Made by a program: the position numbers and the translations under genes. 64,000 nucleotides of DNA from Chryseobacterium vrystaatense. Its GTDB lineage: Bacteria > Bacteroidota > Bacteroidia > Flavobacteriales > Weeksellaceae. The stretch is from the NCBI RefSeq assembly GCF_000737765.1, contig NZ_JPRI01000012.1, positions 248,001 through 312,000 of the forward strand, given 5' to 3'. This document shows, piece after piece, positions 33,188 through 42,877 of the stretch. The notes beneath the pieces are model-generated. The model saw nothing but the letters and a program-made list of their open reading frames with translations, was not told the DNA's origin and made no database searches. How positions within the stretch are numbered: the stretch's first letter is position 1; every line of letters begins with the position of its first letter.

Positions 33188-33681
33188 AACGTCTGGTTTA
33201 TATTTAAAGAGTAGAAAACATTATCTGCATTCATCAACGGAAAACGTGCCGGAAGATTTTCTTTTTCTACCTGTACAAAATGATTCCTTTCATAAAATCG
33301 CATTGCCGCTTTCAATACATTTACAGTTCCTAAATATATGTGATCTATTCCATTTTCACGGCAGAAAACAATTAAAACCTCCAACAATTCCTGGGCGATA
33401 TTAAGTTCCTTTCCTCTGAATTCTTTTTTAACGAACATCTTTCTCACCGCTCCTTCCCTTTCATCAAACTTCACCAAGGCTATAGAACCTACGAGTTCAC
33501 CGTCAATAAAGGCTCCCCAAAAGTTTCCGCCAGGTACCATATAAAAACTTTCAATCTGTTTAAGATCCGGCTGGTCATCTATTGTGATAGGTACATTAAA
33601 TTCTTTCTGCTGAATGGTTAAAATCAGATCAATCAGCTGATCCGAATACGTATTATCCAGTTGTTGAATAGCTACTTTCAT
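33184..33681 (-). CDS. GNAT family N-acetyltransferase
   Basis: This 165-residue enzyme has the GNAT acetyl-CoA part (VRKMFVKKEFRGKELNIAQELLEVLIVFCRENG) with RGKE in place of the more common RGxG/A, and ends with AAMRFYERNHF. It is the first gene of the GNAT-MarR-GNAT unit. The pairing with MarR suggests acetylation of a toxic amine or antibiotic, but the substrate cannot be told from sequence. Confidence 0.88.
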   Translation of the reverse strand: MKVAIQQLDNTYSDQLIDLILTIQQKEFNVPITIDDQPDLKQIESFYMVPGGNFWGAFIDGELVGSIALVKFDEREGAVRKMFVKKEFRGKELNIAQELLEVLIVFCRENGIDHIYLGTVNVLKAAMRFYERNHFVQVEKENLPARFPLMNADNVFYSLNINQTL

Positions 33682-33701
33682 GTCTTTGTTATTTTATAGA
33701 A

Positions 33702-33733
33702 CAAAACTACGTAGTTTACTACATATACACAAA
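33702..33733 (-). promoter_or_regulatory. Promoter and MarR operator of the GNAT-MarR-GNAT operon
   Basis: On the minus strand TTTG (33730..33733), 20 bases, then TAGTTTTG (33702..33709) form a consensus promoter. The perfect palindrome AAACTACGTAGTTT (33704..33717) overlaps the -7 box, and a further half-site ACTAC (33718..33722) follows. This is a strong candidate for the MarR operator. Confidence 0.75.
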
Positions 33734-34022
33734 TAAATTTAGCCTTTAAAATTTAACAGGCTTCTATATCCGCCTTAAATACAGGGATTAAAGCCGTTGA
33801 AAAAATATGAATAGACGACAAAACATCCTATTTTAAACTAATAAATAAGTGACATAGCCCATGATAAGCCCTGTATTTAATCATAGATAAAATCTTTTCA
33901 TTTTACAGTAAAATCAAATCAATATTTTTGCGATCCAGAGCTTAACCAACGGGCATATAATAATAAAAAAAACGTACGCCATTTCTGACATACGTTTTTT
34001 ATACTGACTGAATGAAAACAGT
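33734..34022. other. Intergenic region
   Basis: I see no gene here. It holds the terminator of the efflux operon near its right end (33967..34000). Confidence 0.5.
33967..34000 (-). terminator. Terminator of the RND efflux operon
   Basis: AAAAAACGTA pairs with TACGTTTTTT across a 14-base loop. On the minus strand it follows the outer membrane factor gene by about 20 bases. Confidence 0.7.
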
Positions 34023-35438
34023 TTATTTCCATCCCCCGCCAAGAGCCTGATAAAGCTCTACGGCAGCTTTCATTTTATTGTATTCCGCATTGGAGATATT
34101 CAACTCTGCGTTTAATGAATTCACACTTGCATTTAATACTTCCAGATAATTGGCCATACCATAGTTGACTAATTCCTGAGAATATTCAACAGAATTCTTG
34201 TAGGCCTTCAGTTCCTTCTCTTTCAAATCAATATACGAATCCTGAACAGAGAAAACTCTGATAGCATCTGAAACTTCTTTTCCAGCTGTAAGAACCGTTT
34301 TTCTAAAGTTTAAATACGCAGTTTCCTGATTCGCCAAACTTACTTCGTAATTGGTTCTGATCGTTCTTTTATTTAAGATCGGCTGAGCCAAACCACCTAC
34401 TACACTTGCAAATAATGAATTTACACTGAACAAATGATCAATATCCAGAGACTGAATTCCTCCGTTTCCTGTAATCTTTAAAGTTGGATAAAACTGAGCT
34501 TTAGCTGAGTTGGTCAGTTCGAAAGCATTCATCAGATTATATTCTGCTCTCATTACATCCGGACGGTTTGCCAGTAACTGGGCAGGATATCCCAATCTTA
34601 AATCAATCGGAACATTTTGAGTTTCCAGTGTAGACCTTTCAATGGCATGTGAGGGTTCTCCCATCAGCAGGCTCATCGTATTTTCCAACAGTTGAATCTG
34701 GGTATCTGTATCAATTAACAGAGACTTGGCATTGAAAACAAGGGCCTCACTCTGCTGAACAGCAACTTCCGTTAATGTTCCCGCAGCTTTTAAGGCTTTT
34801 GTAGTTTCTAAATTCTTCTCACGAACGGCAATCGTTTCTGTTATAATTTTCTTCTGAGCATCATAAGTCAACAATTGATAATATGAGGAAGCAATAGATG
34901 AGATTAAGTCGCTTTTTACTGCTTTATGGGCTGCAACCGTTCCCAGATACGTTGCCACCTGGGCTTTTTCCTGAGCTTTCATTTTCCCCCAAATATCAGC
35001 TTCCCAGCCAATACTAGCTGTAATATCAAGCTGGTTGATATACCTTCTGTCTCCAAACAGTCGTCCGGTCTGAGTATTTAAAGACTGGGTCTGGAAAGTA
35101 TAGCCGGGCCCAACCGTTAATGTAGGAGCATAAGCAGCCTTGCTCTGCTTTAAGAAGGCCTCTGCAGAAATAATGCTCTGCAGGGCAATTCTTATATCTA
35201 AGTTGTTGTCTAGAGCTTTAGAAATATGTCCCTGCAGTATAGGATCTGTGAAAATTTCTTTCCAGGAAATGTTCGCGATATTGGCACTGTCAGAAGGAAG
35301 CATATCGGTACGGAAAAGCTTTTCGTCCACAACACTTTTCGGTCTCTCATATTCTTTTCTGGCCATACACGATGTGATGGAGCCAAGTATGACAGCTGAA
35401 AAAGTGATTCCTTTTATGATGTTTAATAAACTCTTCAT
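34023..35438 (-). CDS. Outer membrane efflux factor (TolC/OprM/NodT family lipoprotein)
   Basis: This 471-residue protein has a lipoprotein signal (ITSC, Cys24) and two similar halves of long helices, as in OprM/CusC. Motifs such as QFYPTLKITGNGGIQS and NRPDVMRAEYNLMNAFE are typical of the family. It would form the outer membrane channel of the tripartite pump whose adaptor and inner membrane pump lie upstream on the same strand. The gap to the pump gene is 91 bases. The terminator follows at 33967. Confidence 0.94.
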   Translation of the reverse strand: MKSLLNIIKGITFSAVILGSITSCMARKEYERPKSVVDEKLFRTDMLPSDSANIANISWKEIFTDPILQGHISKALDNNLDIRIALQSIISAEAFLKQSKAAYAPTLTVGPGYTFQTQSLNTQTGRLFGDRRYINQLDITASIGWEADIWGKMKAQEKAQVATYLGTVAAHKAVKSDLISSIASSYYQLLTYDAQKKIITETIAVREKNLETTKALKAAGTLTEVAVQQSEALVFNAKSLLIDTDTQIQLLENTMSLLMGEPSHAIERSTLETQNVPIDLRLGYPAQLLANRPDVMRAEYNLMNAFELTNSAKAQFYPTLKITGNGGIQSLDIDHLFSVNSLFASVVGGLAQPILNKRTIRTNYEVSLANQETAYLNFRKTVLTAGKEVSDAIRVFSVQDSYIDLKEKELKAYKNSVEYSQELVNYGMANYLEVLNASVNSLNAELNISNAEYNKMKAAVELYQALGGGWK

Positions 35439-35529
35439 TGTTTTTAATTAGAAATTAGATAGTAGAGGTTAGAAGCTTGATATCAGAATTAATTTTCCAA
35501 TACCCAGCCTCTGACTTCCCTACTTAAAT

Positions 35530-38500
35530 TTATTCTGCTAAATTGATGTCTTCTTTTTTAAGCGGCTTCACTTTTTCCTGCAAAGTCTGGAACATGACAT
35601 ACAAAACAGGAATTACAATAAGTCCTAAAATAGTACCTATCAATAACCCGATTGCAGCCCCCGTTGCAATAGATCTGTTCCCTACCGCACCAATTCCGCT
35701 GGCTAAAACCAATGGTAATAAACCAAAGATGAACGCAAATGATGTCATCAAAATTGGTCTTAATCTGGCTTTTGCAGCATTGATGGCAGACATAACAATG
35801 GTTTCACCATGATGCCTTCTCTGAACCGCAAATTCGATAATCAAAATTGCATTTTTCGCGAGCAACCCGACAAGCATAATCAAAGCGATCTGGAAATAAA
35901 TATTGTTTTCCAAGCCCATTATTTTTTGTCCAAAATAGGCTCCCATTACCCCAAGAGGAAGAGAAATTACCACAACCAAAGGAAGGATATAACTTTCATA
36001 CTGAGCAGAAAGAATGAAGTAAACGAAGATTAAACTCAATCCAAAGATCAAAAGTGTTTGAGATCCTGAATTCAATTCTTCTCTTGTTAACCCGGTAAAC
36101 TCTACATCATAATTTTGATTTAAAGTTTCTTTTGCAACATCCTGTACTGCCGTAATAGCATCCCCTGAACTGAATCCTGCAGAATTGGCTCCTGTAATCT
36201 TCACAGAAGTAAACAGGTTGTATCGGCTTACAGACTGCGGACCGTATGCCTTTTTCAGCGTTACAAACTGAGAAATCGGTGACATTACTCCGGAAGCAGT
36301 TCTTACATATAATTCATTTAAATTATTGATGTTTTGTCTGTTTTCAGGAAGCGCCTGCACCATTACCCTGAACTGTTTTCCGTATTTTGTAAAGTCGGCA
36401 GTATAAACTCCTCCGATATATCCCTGCATCGTACTTAAAATTGTACTTACAGAAACTCCCATCTGTTTAGCCAAAGGAACATTGATGTCCATTTGATACT
36501 GAGGATATTTTGTATTAAATGATGACTGAGCAAATTCAATTTCAGGTCTCTGCATCAGCTTTCCGATGAACTCATTGGTTTTATCATCAAGATCAGCATA
36601 ATCACCTCCCGATTTATCTAACAGTACCATTTCAAAACCGGCACTGTTACCAAAACCAGGGACACTCGGAGGCTGGAAGAATACCACTTTCGCATCCGGA
36701 ACTTTTCCTGAAATACCGAATAGTTTTTTAGTAATATCTTCAGAAGTCTGATTGTCTTTTTTCCTTTCGTCAAATGGTTTTAACTTAATGAAAGCAAGAC
36801 CGTTATTACTACCGTTTCCTGATAGGAAACCTCTCCCTGTAGAAATCGTAACATTTTGTACTCCAGGAACTTTCATTGCATTAGCCTGAAGTGTTTTCAA
36901 AACGTTATAGGTTCTTTCCATGGAAGCACCCGGAGGAAGCTGTACATCTGTAAAGATGATCCCTCTGTCTTCTGTAGGTACAAAACCTTTTTTCATCGTA
37001 GAACTTGCCCAGAATAAAATACCTCCTGTAACTGCAAAAATGATTAAAGTAACCCATTTATGTCTTAACAGGAACACAAATCCTCTTCCGTAACGATCGG
37101 TTGTCGTTTTGAAAGCGATATTAAATTTATAGAAAAACTTCTGTAAAAAGTTTAAATTTTTATATTCTTTATGATGCTCTGAGTGAGGTTTTAAGAATAA
37201 CGAACATAATACAGGACTTAAAGTCAATGCGTTAATCGCAGAAATGATAATCGCTATAATCAGTGTAATACCAAACTGCTGATAGAACACCCCTGTTGGA
37301 CCTGTAATAAACGTCACCGGAACGAATACTGCCGCCATTACCAAAGTAATGGAGATAATAGCCCCTGTGATCTCATCCATGGCCTCTACAGTCGCTTTTT
37401 TAGCATCAGCAATACCGTGCTCCATCTTGGCGTGAACGGCCTCGACGACGACAATGGCGTCATCGACCACAATACCGATGGCGAGTACCAATGCAAATAA
37501 CGTTAATAGGTTTAATGAATATCCAAATAAATTCAGGAAGAAAAATGCACCCACAATCGATACCGGAACTGCAATCGCCGGAATTAATGTGGACCTGAAG
37601 TCCTGTAAGAAGATATACACAACAATAAATACCAGAATAAAGGCTTCAATTAAGGTATGAACAACCTTTTCAATTGATGCATCCAGGAATTCGTTGGTAT
37701 CAAAGTTAAAGGTATATTTTACACCTTCAGGAAAACTGCCTTCAGCTGATTTTAGATACGTTTTAATATTTTTAATGATGTCCTGAGCATTCGAACCCGG
37801 TGTCTGGAAGATCCCCATACTGATGGAAGGGTTGTTTCCGTTTTCCCCGACTCCTGAATAGGACTGCCCTGCCAATTCAACTTTAGCAACATCTTTCAGC
37901 ATTAAGTTCTGTCCGTCAGGAAGCGCTTTAATAATGATATTGTCATATTGGTCTTTTTCGTTGAATTTTCCGACATATTTAATGATATATTCAAAAGAAC
38001 TACCACTGTTTTGTCCGATAGAACCAGCCGCTGCTTCTCTACTCTGCTCATTGATCGCCGCAGTAACATCATCCGGAGTTAATCCGTAAGCTGCCATTTT
38101 TGAAGGATCCAGCCAAACTCTCATGGAATAGTTTTTACCTCCGAAAACGTTGGCATCACCTACCCCATTAATCCTTTTTAAGTTTGGAATAACATTGATA
38201 TTCAAAAAGTTTTGAAGGTATACATCATCTAAGTCTTTATTTTCAGAATAGAAAGACATATACATCAAGGCACTCGTCTGCTGTTTCTGTGTGACAACTC
38301 CGGAACGGGTTACCTCACTTGGAAGTAACGGTGTTGCTCTCGTAACACGGTTTTGTACGTTTACGGCAGCAATATCCGGATCAATTCCCTGTTTAAAGAA
38401 CACCTGGATCTGTGCTGAACCGTCATTTCCTGCACTCGAAGTAATGTAATCCATTCCTTCCACCCCGTTGATCTGTTCTTCCAAAGGTACTACAACACTC

Positions 38501-38676
38501 TTCATCACAGTTTCCGCATTGGCTCCTGTATAGTTTGCTGAAACGCTTACTGTGGGAGGAGCAATATCGGGATACTGTGTGACTGGCAGGGAAATTAATC
38601 CCAAAACACCGAGAATCACAATCAAAATTGAGATTACGGTGGATAAAACCGGTCTGTTAATAAAGTTCTTTATCAT
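35530..38676 (-). CDS. RND efflux pump, HAE1 (AcrB/MexB) family
   Basis: This 1048-residue protein has the normal RND length and layout: TM1 near the N-terminus, two large periplasmic loops and 12 membrane helices. The proton-relay aspartates lie in TM4 (IGIVVDDAIVVVEAVHAKME, about residues 405-406) and a Lys in TM10 (LLAKNAILIIEFA). The start FINRPVLSTVISILIVILG is typical of the HAE1 branch, which exports hydrophobic drugs, dyes and detergents. It starts 1 base after the adaptor gene's stop, so the pump and adaptor are translated together. Confidence 0.96.
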   Translation of the reverse strand: MIKNFINRPVLSTVISILIVILGVLGLISLPVTQYPDIAPPTVSVSANYTGANAETVMKSVVVPLEEQINGVEGMDYITSSAGNDGSAQIQVFFKQGIDPDIAAVNVQNRVTRATPLLPSEVTRSGVVTQKQQTSALMYMSFYSENKDLDDVYLQNFLNINVIPNLKRINGVGDANVFGGKNYSMRVWLDPSKMAAYGLTPDDVTAAINEQSREAAAGSIGQNSGSSFEYIIKYVGKFNEKDQYDNIIIKALPDGQNLMLKDVAKVELAGQSYSGVGENGNNPSISMGIFQTPGSNAQDIIKNIKTYLKSAEGSFPEGVKYTFNFDTNEFLDASIEKVVHTLIEAFILVFIVVYIFLQDFRSTLIPAIAVPVSIVGAFFFLNLFGYSLNLLTLFALVLAIGIVVDDAIVVVEAVHAKMEHGIADAKKATVEAMDEITGAIISITLVMAAVFVPVTFITGPTGVFYQQFGITLIIAIIISAINALTLSPVLCSLFLKPHSEHHKEYKNLNFLQKFFYKFNIAFKTTTDRYGRGFVFLLRHKWVTLIIFAVTGGILFWASSTMKKGFVPTEDRGIIFTDVQLPPGASMERTYNVLKTLQANAMKVPGVQNVTISTGRGFLSGNGSNNGLAFIKLKPFDERKKDNQTSEDITKKLFGISGKVPDAKVVFFQPPSVPGFGNSAGFEMVLLDKSGGDYADLDDKTNEFIGKLMQRPEIEFAQSSFNTKYPQYQMDINVPLAKQMGVSVSTILSTMQGYIGGVYTADFTKYGKQFRVMVQALPENRQNINNLNELYVRTASGVMSPISQFVTLKKAYGPQSVSRYNLFTSVKITGANSAGFSSGDAITAVQDVAKETLNQNYDVEFTGLTREELNSGSQTLLIFGLSLIFVYFILSAQYESYILPLVVVISLPLGVMGAYFGQKIMGLENNIYFQIALIMLVGLLAKNAILIIEFAVQRRHHGETIVMSAINAAKARLRPILMTSFAFIFGLLPLVLASGIGAVGNRSIATGAAIGLLIGTILGLIVIPVLYVMFQTLQEKVKPLKKEDINLAE

Positions 38677-38677
38677 G

Positions 38678-39865
38678 CTAGAATTTCGGTTTTATAGATT
38701 GTACAAGGCTATCCATTTTTACAGGTTTTGGTTTCACAGCAGTTCCTGTTTTTAATCCTCCGATACCTGCAGCAACGATCATTTCACCTTTATTGATGCC
38801 TGATTTTATTAAAGCCATATTGTCAATTCTGTCGATTACATTAATCACAACATTTCTCGCAGTATCCCCTTTATCAACTTTATAGACGTACACGATACCC
38901 TGCTGTTCGTATGTTGCGCTTTCAGGAACGACCAATACATTATTGTAAGATTTTGGCAATCTGATAGACCCACTGTTCCCATTGCTCAATAATTTCTGAG
39001 GGTTTGAGAAGGCAACTCTGAACTGAATAGTACCTGTTGTAGCATCAATTTGTCCTGTAATGGCTTCAATTCTTCCCTTTTCAGAATAAATACTTCCGTT
39101 GGCAAGCTGTAACTCAACCATTGGAAGGTTTTTTATTTTCTCGGACATGGTAGCTCCGGGAGATTTTTCAAGGAAATCAAAATATTCCTTTTCATTCATG
39201 GAAAAGTAAGCAAACAATTCAGAAGTATCTGAAATGGTAGTTAATGCCGTCTGATCCGTCGGACCAACTAAGCTACCTACTTTTAAAGGCAGTTTACCTA
39301 TAACTCCGGAAATAGGCGCACGAATGACAGAATACTCAATATTCGCGGCTACCCCTTTATAATTGGCTGAAGCCTGCTGTTTTGCTGCCATTGACTGCTG
39401 CAACTGGGCTTTTGCCTGAGATAAATTAGCCTGAGCGGTCTGCAGCTGAACATCACTGATGATATTTTTGGCAACCAAAGGTTTTAATTTATTGACTTCG
39501 ACCTGAGCTGCATTGACCGCTGCCTGTGAAGCGGCAATAGTTGATTCAGCGGCACCGATTCCAGCTTTTGCTGCGGCTGCATTTTCTGTCAGAATATTGG
39601 TTTCAAGACGGAACAAAGGCTGTCCTTTTGTAACATACTGCCCTTCATCCACTAAAACCTGAGTGATATATCCCTGTATTTTCGCACGTACATCATTGTT
39701 GACTCTTCCTTGTATGGTAGCTGGAAATGTCTGATAACCTACGATATTTTTTGCCTCCACGTTGATCACAGGATATGGTTTTGCACCATCCTGTTTTGGA
39801 GCTTCTTTTTTGCAGGCTGTGAGAGAAAACGCTGCAATAGAAAGTATAACTAGCTTATTATTCAT
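38678..39865 (-). CDS. RND efflux periplasmic adaptor (AcrA/MexA family lipoprotein)
   Basis: This 395-residue protein has a lipobox (LTAC, Cys18), the lipoyl-like half-motif VRAKIQGYITQVLVDEGQYVTKGQPLFRLE, a helical hairpin with long coiled-coil (about residues 95-175) and the second lipoyl half (SVIRAPISGVIGKLPLKVGSLVG). This is the standard adaptor architecture. It links the RND pump with the outer membrane factor. It is the second gene of the operon, 1 base from the regulator. Confidence 0.95.
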   Translation of the reverse strand: MNNKLVILSIAAFSLTACKKEAPKQDGAKPYPVINVEAKNIVGYQTFPATIQGRVNNDVRAKIQGYITQVLVDEGQYVTKGQPLFRLETNILTENAAAAKAGIGAAESTIAASQAAVNAAQVEVNKLKPLVAKNIISDVQLQTAQANLSQAKAQLQQSMAAKQQASANYKGVAANIEYSVIRAPISGVIGKLPLKVGSLVGPTDQTALTTISDTSELFAYFSMNEKEYFDFLEKSPGATMSEKIKNLPMVELQLANGSIYSEKGRIEAITGQIDATTGTIQFRVAFSNPQKLLSNGNSGSIRLPKSYNNVLVVPESATYEQQGIVYVYKVDKGDTARNVVINVIDRIDNMALIKSGINKGEMIVAAGIGGLKTGTAVKPKPVKMDSLVQSIKPKF

Positions 39866-39866
39866 T

Positions 39867-40325
39867 TTAAAGTTTATTAAGAGATTCCTGAATATTTTCT
39901 ATGTTCTTATTTAAAAGTGCTTTGTAGGCTTCTATTTTTTCGTTGTATTCATTATCATGATTTTTTTTAAAGTTGTTTAGGTCATCCAGCAGTTTGAGTT
40001 CGTCCTTCATTTTTTGAACAATTTTTTCAAATCTGATCTTCTTGTACTCGTCATTGATGAAAAAATACCGCTTTCGCTCATCCATTTTGTTATGGTCGAC
40101 GATGAGCTGTGCATTCAGCAGCAGTGAAATACTGGTGGACACAGAGCTTTTGCTTGCAGAAAGCACTTCGACAAATTCATCAAAAGTAATTCCTACTTTC
40201 TCATAATCGAAAAGAAGGTAGGAATAAATCTTGGATGCTAAAGGGGGCAAGTTGAAAACGGTGCCATAAAACTTTACGGCATCTTGAAAAATTTTCTCAT
40301 CAATTTCTATACTTTGGTGCATCAT
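39867..40325 (-). CDS. GbsR/MarR family transcriptional regulator of the efflux operon
   Basis: This 152-residue protein has a GbsR-type winged helix (PPLASKIYSYLLFDYEKVGITFDEFVEVLSASKSSVSTSISLLLNAQLI) and a C-terminal coiled-coil. GbsR-type proteins often repress transport genes. It is the first gene of the operon with 1 base to the adaptor start. A perfect palindrome (40351..40365) sits in its promoter, so it is probably an autorepressor released by pump substrates. Confidence 0.9.
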   Translation of the reverse strand: MMHQSIEIDEKIFQDAVKFYGTVFNLPPLASKIYSYLLFDYEKVGITFDEFVEVLSASKSSVSTSISLLLNAQLIVDHNKMDERKRYFFINDEYKKIRFEKIVQKMKDELKLLDDLNNFKKNHDNEYNEKIEAYKALLNKNIENIQESLNKL

Positions 40326-40338
40326 ATAAAAATTTTGA

Positions 40339-40365
40339 CAAAAGTAGAAATTAGTTCAGAACTAA
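40339..40365 (-). promoter_or_regulatory. Promoter and operator of the efflux operon
   Basis: On the minus strand TACTTTTG (40339..40346) is a -7 box, and TTAGTTC-N-GAACTAA (40351..40365), a perfect 7-1-7 inverted repeat, occupies the spacer just upstream. Binding there would block the promoter. A -33 element is not clear. Confidence 0.75.
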
Positions 40366-40439
40366 ACGAACAAAACACGATAGAGTTTATAAATACAGAG
40401 TCTTTTAAAAATTCAATGACAAATGATTTAACCTTTTGC

Positions 40440-40952
40440 CTAAATTATAATCTTCTCATAAGCCTTTCTCATTCCGTCCGCCAAGAGCACTTCTCCACAA
40501 TAAGAATATCCTTTGCTTTCAAGAATCTTCAGCATGGCGATATTATCATAATTTGTATCTACTTTTATACTTTGAATTCCCTGGGATTTTGTAAAATCTT
40601 CAATATGATCAAACAATTTTTTCACCATTCCCTGTCCGGCAAATTTTCCATCAACCGCTACTCTATGCACGACAACAAATTCTCCATCACTTAACCAGGC
40701 ACCTTCGATCGTACTGTAGGCGGGCTCATCATTTAATATCAAGGCTGCATATACGGCAATTTCACCATCTACGGTAAGAACATAAGCAAAACCTTTTGCG
40801 ATATCACTTTCTACTGTTCCCATATTGGGATAACCATTCTGCCATTGGGTACTTCCGTCCTGTTTTCTCCTTTCAATGGATTGCTGGATAATTTCCCAGA
40901 TCACATTTCTGTCTTCAATTTCAGCTTTTCTCAGCTTAGTTTCTAAATTCAT
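40440..40952 (-). CDS. GNAT family N-acetyltransferase
   Basis: This 170-residue enzyme has a GNAT fold with a loop VDGKFAGQGMVKKLFDHIEDF (GQGMV for the acetyl-CoA pyrophosphate) and an end NIAMLKILESKGYSYCGEV. It resembles the GNAT protein at 32194 in its N-terminal part (IEDRNVIWEIIQQSIERRKQDGSTQWQNGYPN against DLLQAVQVLEEV...DQWDQEYPNK). Substrate unknown. It is a single gene downstream of nothing obviously related. Confidence 0.88.
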   Translation of the reverse strand: MNLETKLRKAEIEDRNVIWEIIQQSIERRKQDGSTQWQNGYPNMGTVESDIAKGFAYVLTVDGEIAVYAALILNDEPAYSTIEGAWLSDGEFVVVHRVAVDGKFAGQGMVKKLFDHIEDFTKSQGIQSIKVDTNYDNIAMLKILESKGYSYCGEVLLADGMRKAYEKIII

Positions 40953-41088
40953 TGTCGGTTCATTTTTAATTGAGAAATTAAAAAATAAAGAGGTTCGTTA
41001 TTTCAATTCAGGCGAGTGACTCTTCATTCATTAATCTCCTAATCTGTAGATTCTTATATATTTTGGGTCTTTATTTTTGAATCAAAAA

Positions 41089-41118
41089 ACCGAAAACTAA
41101 TTAAAATTAATTTTCGGT
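41089..41118 (-). terminator. Hairpin terminator after DUF2007 gene
   Basis: ACCGAAAACTAATT pairs with AATTAATTTTCGGT (one mismatch) over AA. On the minus strand it lies about 35 bases after the DUF2007 gene. Confidence 0.65.
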
Positions 41119-41152
41119 TCGAAGTAGTAAAATTTAAAATTATGAAATTGTT

Positions 41153-41383
41153 TTATTGATTTTCACTTTGTTGAAGATAAGCATCTATTATCTCAAATGC
41201 TTTCTTCTCGTCTTCCAGATCCACCATAATTTTTAGCGACGTCGCAGTAGGCGTTGTCGTAAAGGTAAGATAACTGTTTTCGACGCTGTTTGTAATTTGT
41301 GCATCATCCAATTTAGACTTTATTAACTGGATTTCTGAAGGTTTATCACTTTCAAAAACCGATACTCTCGTACTTCTTTCCAT
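41153..41383 (-). CDS. DUF2007 domain protein (putative signal transducing protein)
   Basis: This 76-residue protein matches the DUF2007 pattern: a short ferredoxin-like unit with VSVFESDKPSEIQLIKSKLDDAQITNSVEN, then a strand and DLEDEKKAFEIIDAYLQ. Proteins of this family are small, cytosolic and of unknown function; the name suggests signal transduction without proof. It follows the lysine transaminase gene by 62 bases on the same strand. Confidence 0.85.
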   Translation of the reverse strand: MERSTRVSVFESDKPSEIQLIKSKLDDAQITNSVENSYLTFTTTPTATSLKIMVDLEDEKKAFEIIDAYLQQSENQ

Positions 41384-41445
41384 ATTCTATATCGTTTGAG
41401 TATCTAAATGTACAATGTTTTTTTTAAAATTACAAATCTTTGGTT

Positions 41446-42771
41446 TTAAATTTTATTAAGATTGCTCTCGATTTTATCTAAAGCCAACTGAATTTCTTCC
41501 TGAGTAACATTCAGATGTGGTCTGAAACGAAGTGACTGATCTCCACATGGAAGAATGATCAATCCGTCTTTGAAAAGCTCGTTCATCAGATGGTTTCTCT
41601 GCTCTCCTGAAGGAAGATCAATAGCACACATCAAACCTCTTCCTCTTGCATTTGAAATTTTCTCAGGATATTTTTGAGCCAGTTCTTTTAATCTTTCCAA
41701 TAAATAATCACCAACCACTCTTGCATTTTCAACCAGATTTTCTTTTTCGATTACTTCCATGACCAACTGGAAACGAAGCATGTCGATAAAGTTCCCTCCG
41801 AAAGTAGAGTTAATTCTTGAACTTTCTCTGAAAACATTATTTGGAATCTCATCGAATTTTTCTTTATTCGCTAAAACACCACAAACCTGTGCTTTTTTAC
41901 CAAAGGAAATGATATCCGGTTTTGCTGTAAAATGCTGGAACGCCCACATTTTCCCTGTAATGGCAATACCTGTCTGAACTTCATCAAAAATCAGCAGGAT
42001 TTCATTCTGATCACACAGTTTTCTTAATCCCATTAAGAACTCGTCTCTAAAGTGGTTGTCACCACCTTCAGCCTGGATAGGCTCAATAATGATGCATGCT
42101 ACTTTATCAGGGTTCATTAAAATGGCTTCTTCGATCTGAAGAAGTGCCAGCCTTTCGTTTTTGATTGTTTCTTCTAAATTTTCCTCTGTAATAGGGAAAG
42201 ACAATTTAGGATTTAAAATCCTTGGCCAGTCGAAAAGTGGGAAATACTGATATTTTCTTGGGTCAGAAGTATTAGTAAGGCTTAATGTATAACCGCTTCT
42301 TCCGTGAAATGCCTGTCTGAAATGAATACAGATCCCGGCTTCTATCTGAAGTCCTTTTTCAAAATTCTTTCGCGTTTTCCAGTCGAAGCACGCCTTCATT
42401 GCATTTTCCACTCCTAAACTTCCACCTTCAATAAAGAAAGCATACTGTAGTTCTTCAGGAATCACTACTCTTTCGAAAACTTCAAGAAAGTGAGCATATT
42501 CTTCTGAGTACACGTCTGCCAAAGTAGGCTTATTGACAGCCATTCTTCCCAACCATTCAGATCTTTCTACAAGATAAGGATGATTGTATCCTACAGACGC
42601 TGATGCAAACATCGAGAACATGTCAAGATATTCTTTGTCTGTAAGTTTGTCATAAAGCCATGAGCCGTGGGATCTTTCAATATCCATCACAAAATCAAAG
42701 CCGTCTGCCAAAACGTGTCTTCCTACTGTTTCTTTTACTTTATTTGCTTTTATATCAATTGTTTGTTCCAT
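41446..42771 (-). CDS. lat: L-lysine 6-transaminase
   Basis: This 441-residue class III PLP aminotransferase has the PLP-binding region GGSLGVENAMKACFDWKTRKNFEKG, the Asp contact IFDEVQTGIAITGKMWAFQHF and the catalytic Lys in DIISFGKKAQVCG. The specific form of these motifs is that of L-lysine 6-transaminase, which turns lysine and 2-oxoglutarate into aminoadipate semialdehyde and glutamate. The adjacent gene, an aminoadipate semialdehyde dehydrogenase, performs the next step, which supports the assignment. Confidence 0.92.
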   Translation of the reverse strand: MEQTIDIKANKVKETVGRHVLADGFDFVMDIERSHGSWLYDKLTDKEYLDMFSMFASASVGYNHPYLVERSEWLGRMAVNKPTLADVYSEEYAHFLEVFERVVIPEELQYAFFIEGGSLGVENAMKACFDWKTRKNFEKGLQIEAGICIHFRQAFHGRSGYTLSLTNTSDPRKYQYFPLFDWPRILNPKLSFPITEENLEETIKNERLALLQIEEAILMNPDKVACIIIEPIQAEGGDNHFRDEFLMGLRKLCDQNEILLIFDEVQTGIAITGKMWAFQHFTAKPDIISFGKKAQVCGVLANKEKFDEIPNNVFRESSRINSTFGGNFIDMLRFQLVMEVIEKENLVENARVVGDYLLERLKELAQKYPEKISNARGRGLMCAIDLPSGEQRNHLMNELFKDGLIILPCGDQSLRFRPHLNVTQEEIQLALDKIESNLNKI

Positions 42772-42877
42772 AATTAACTGTGTTTGATTTAAAAATTGAA
42801 TGATTAAAAAGATTTAAACATTCCAGGTTATTAATTTTTAAATTTTTAAATCGGTAAAATGATTTAAATTAGAATTT

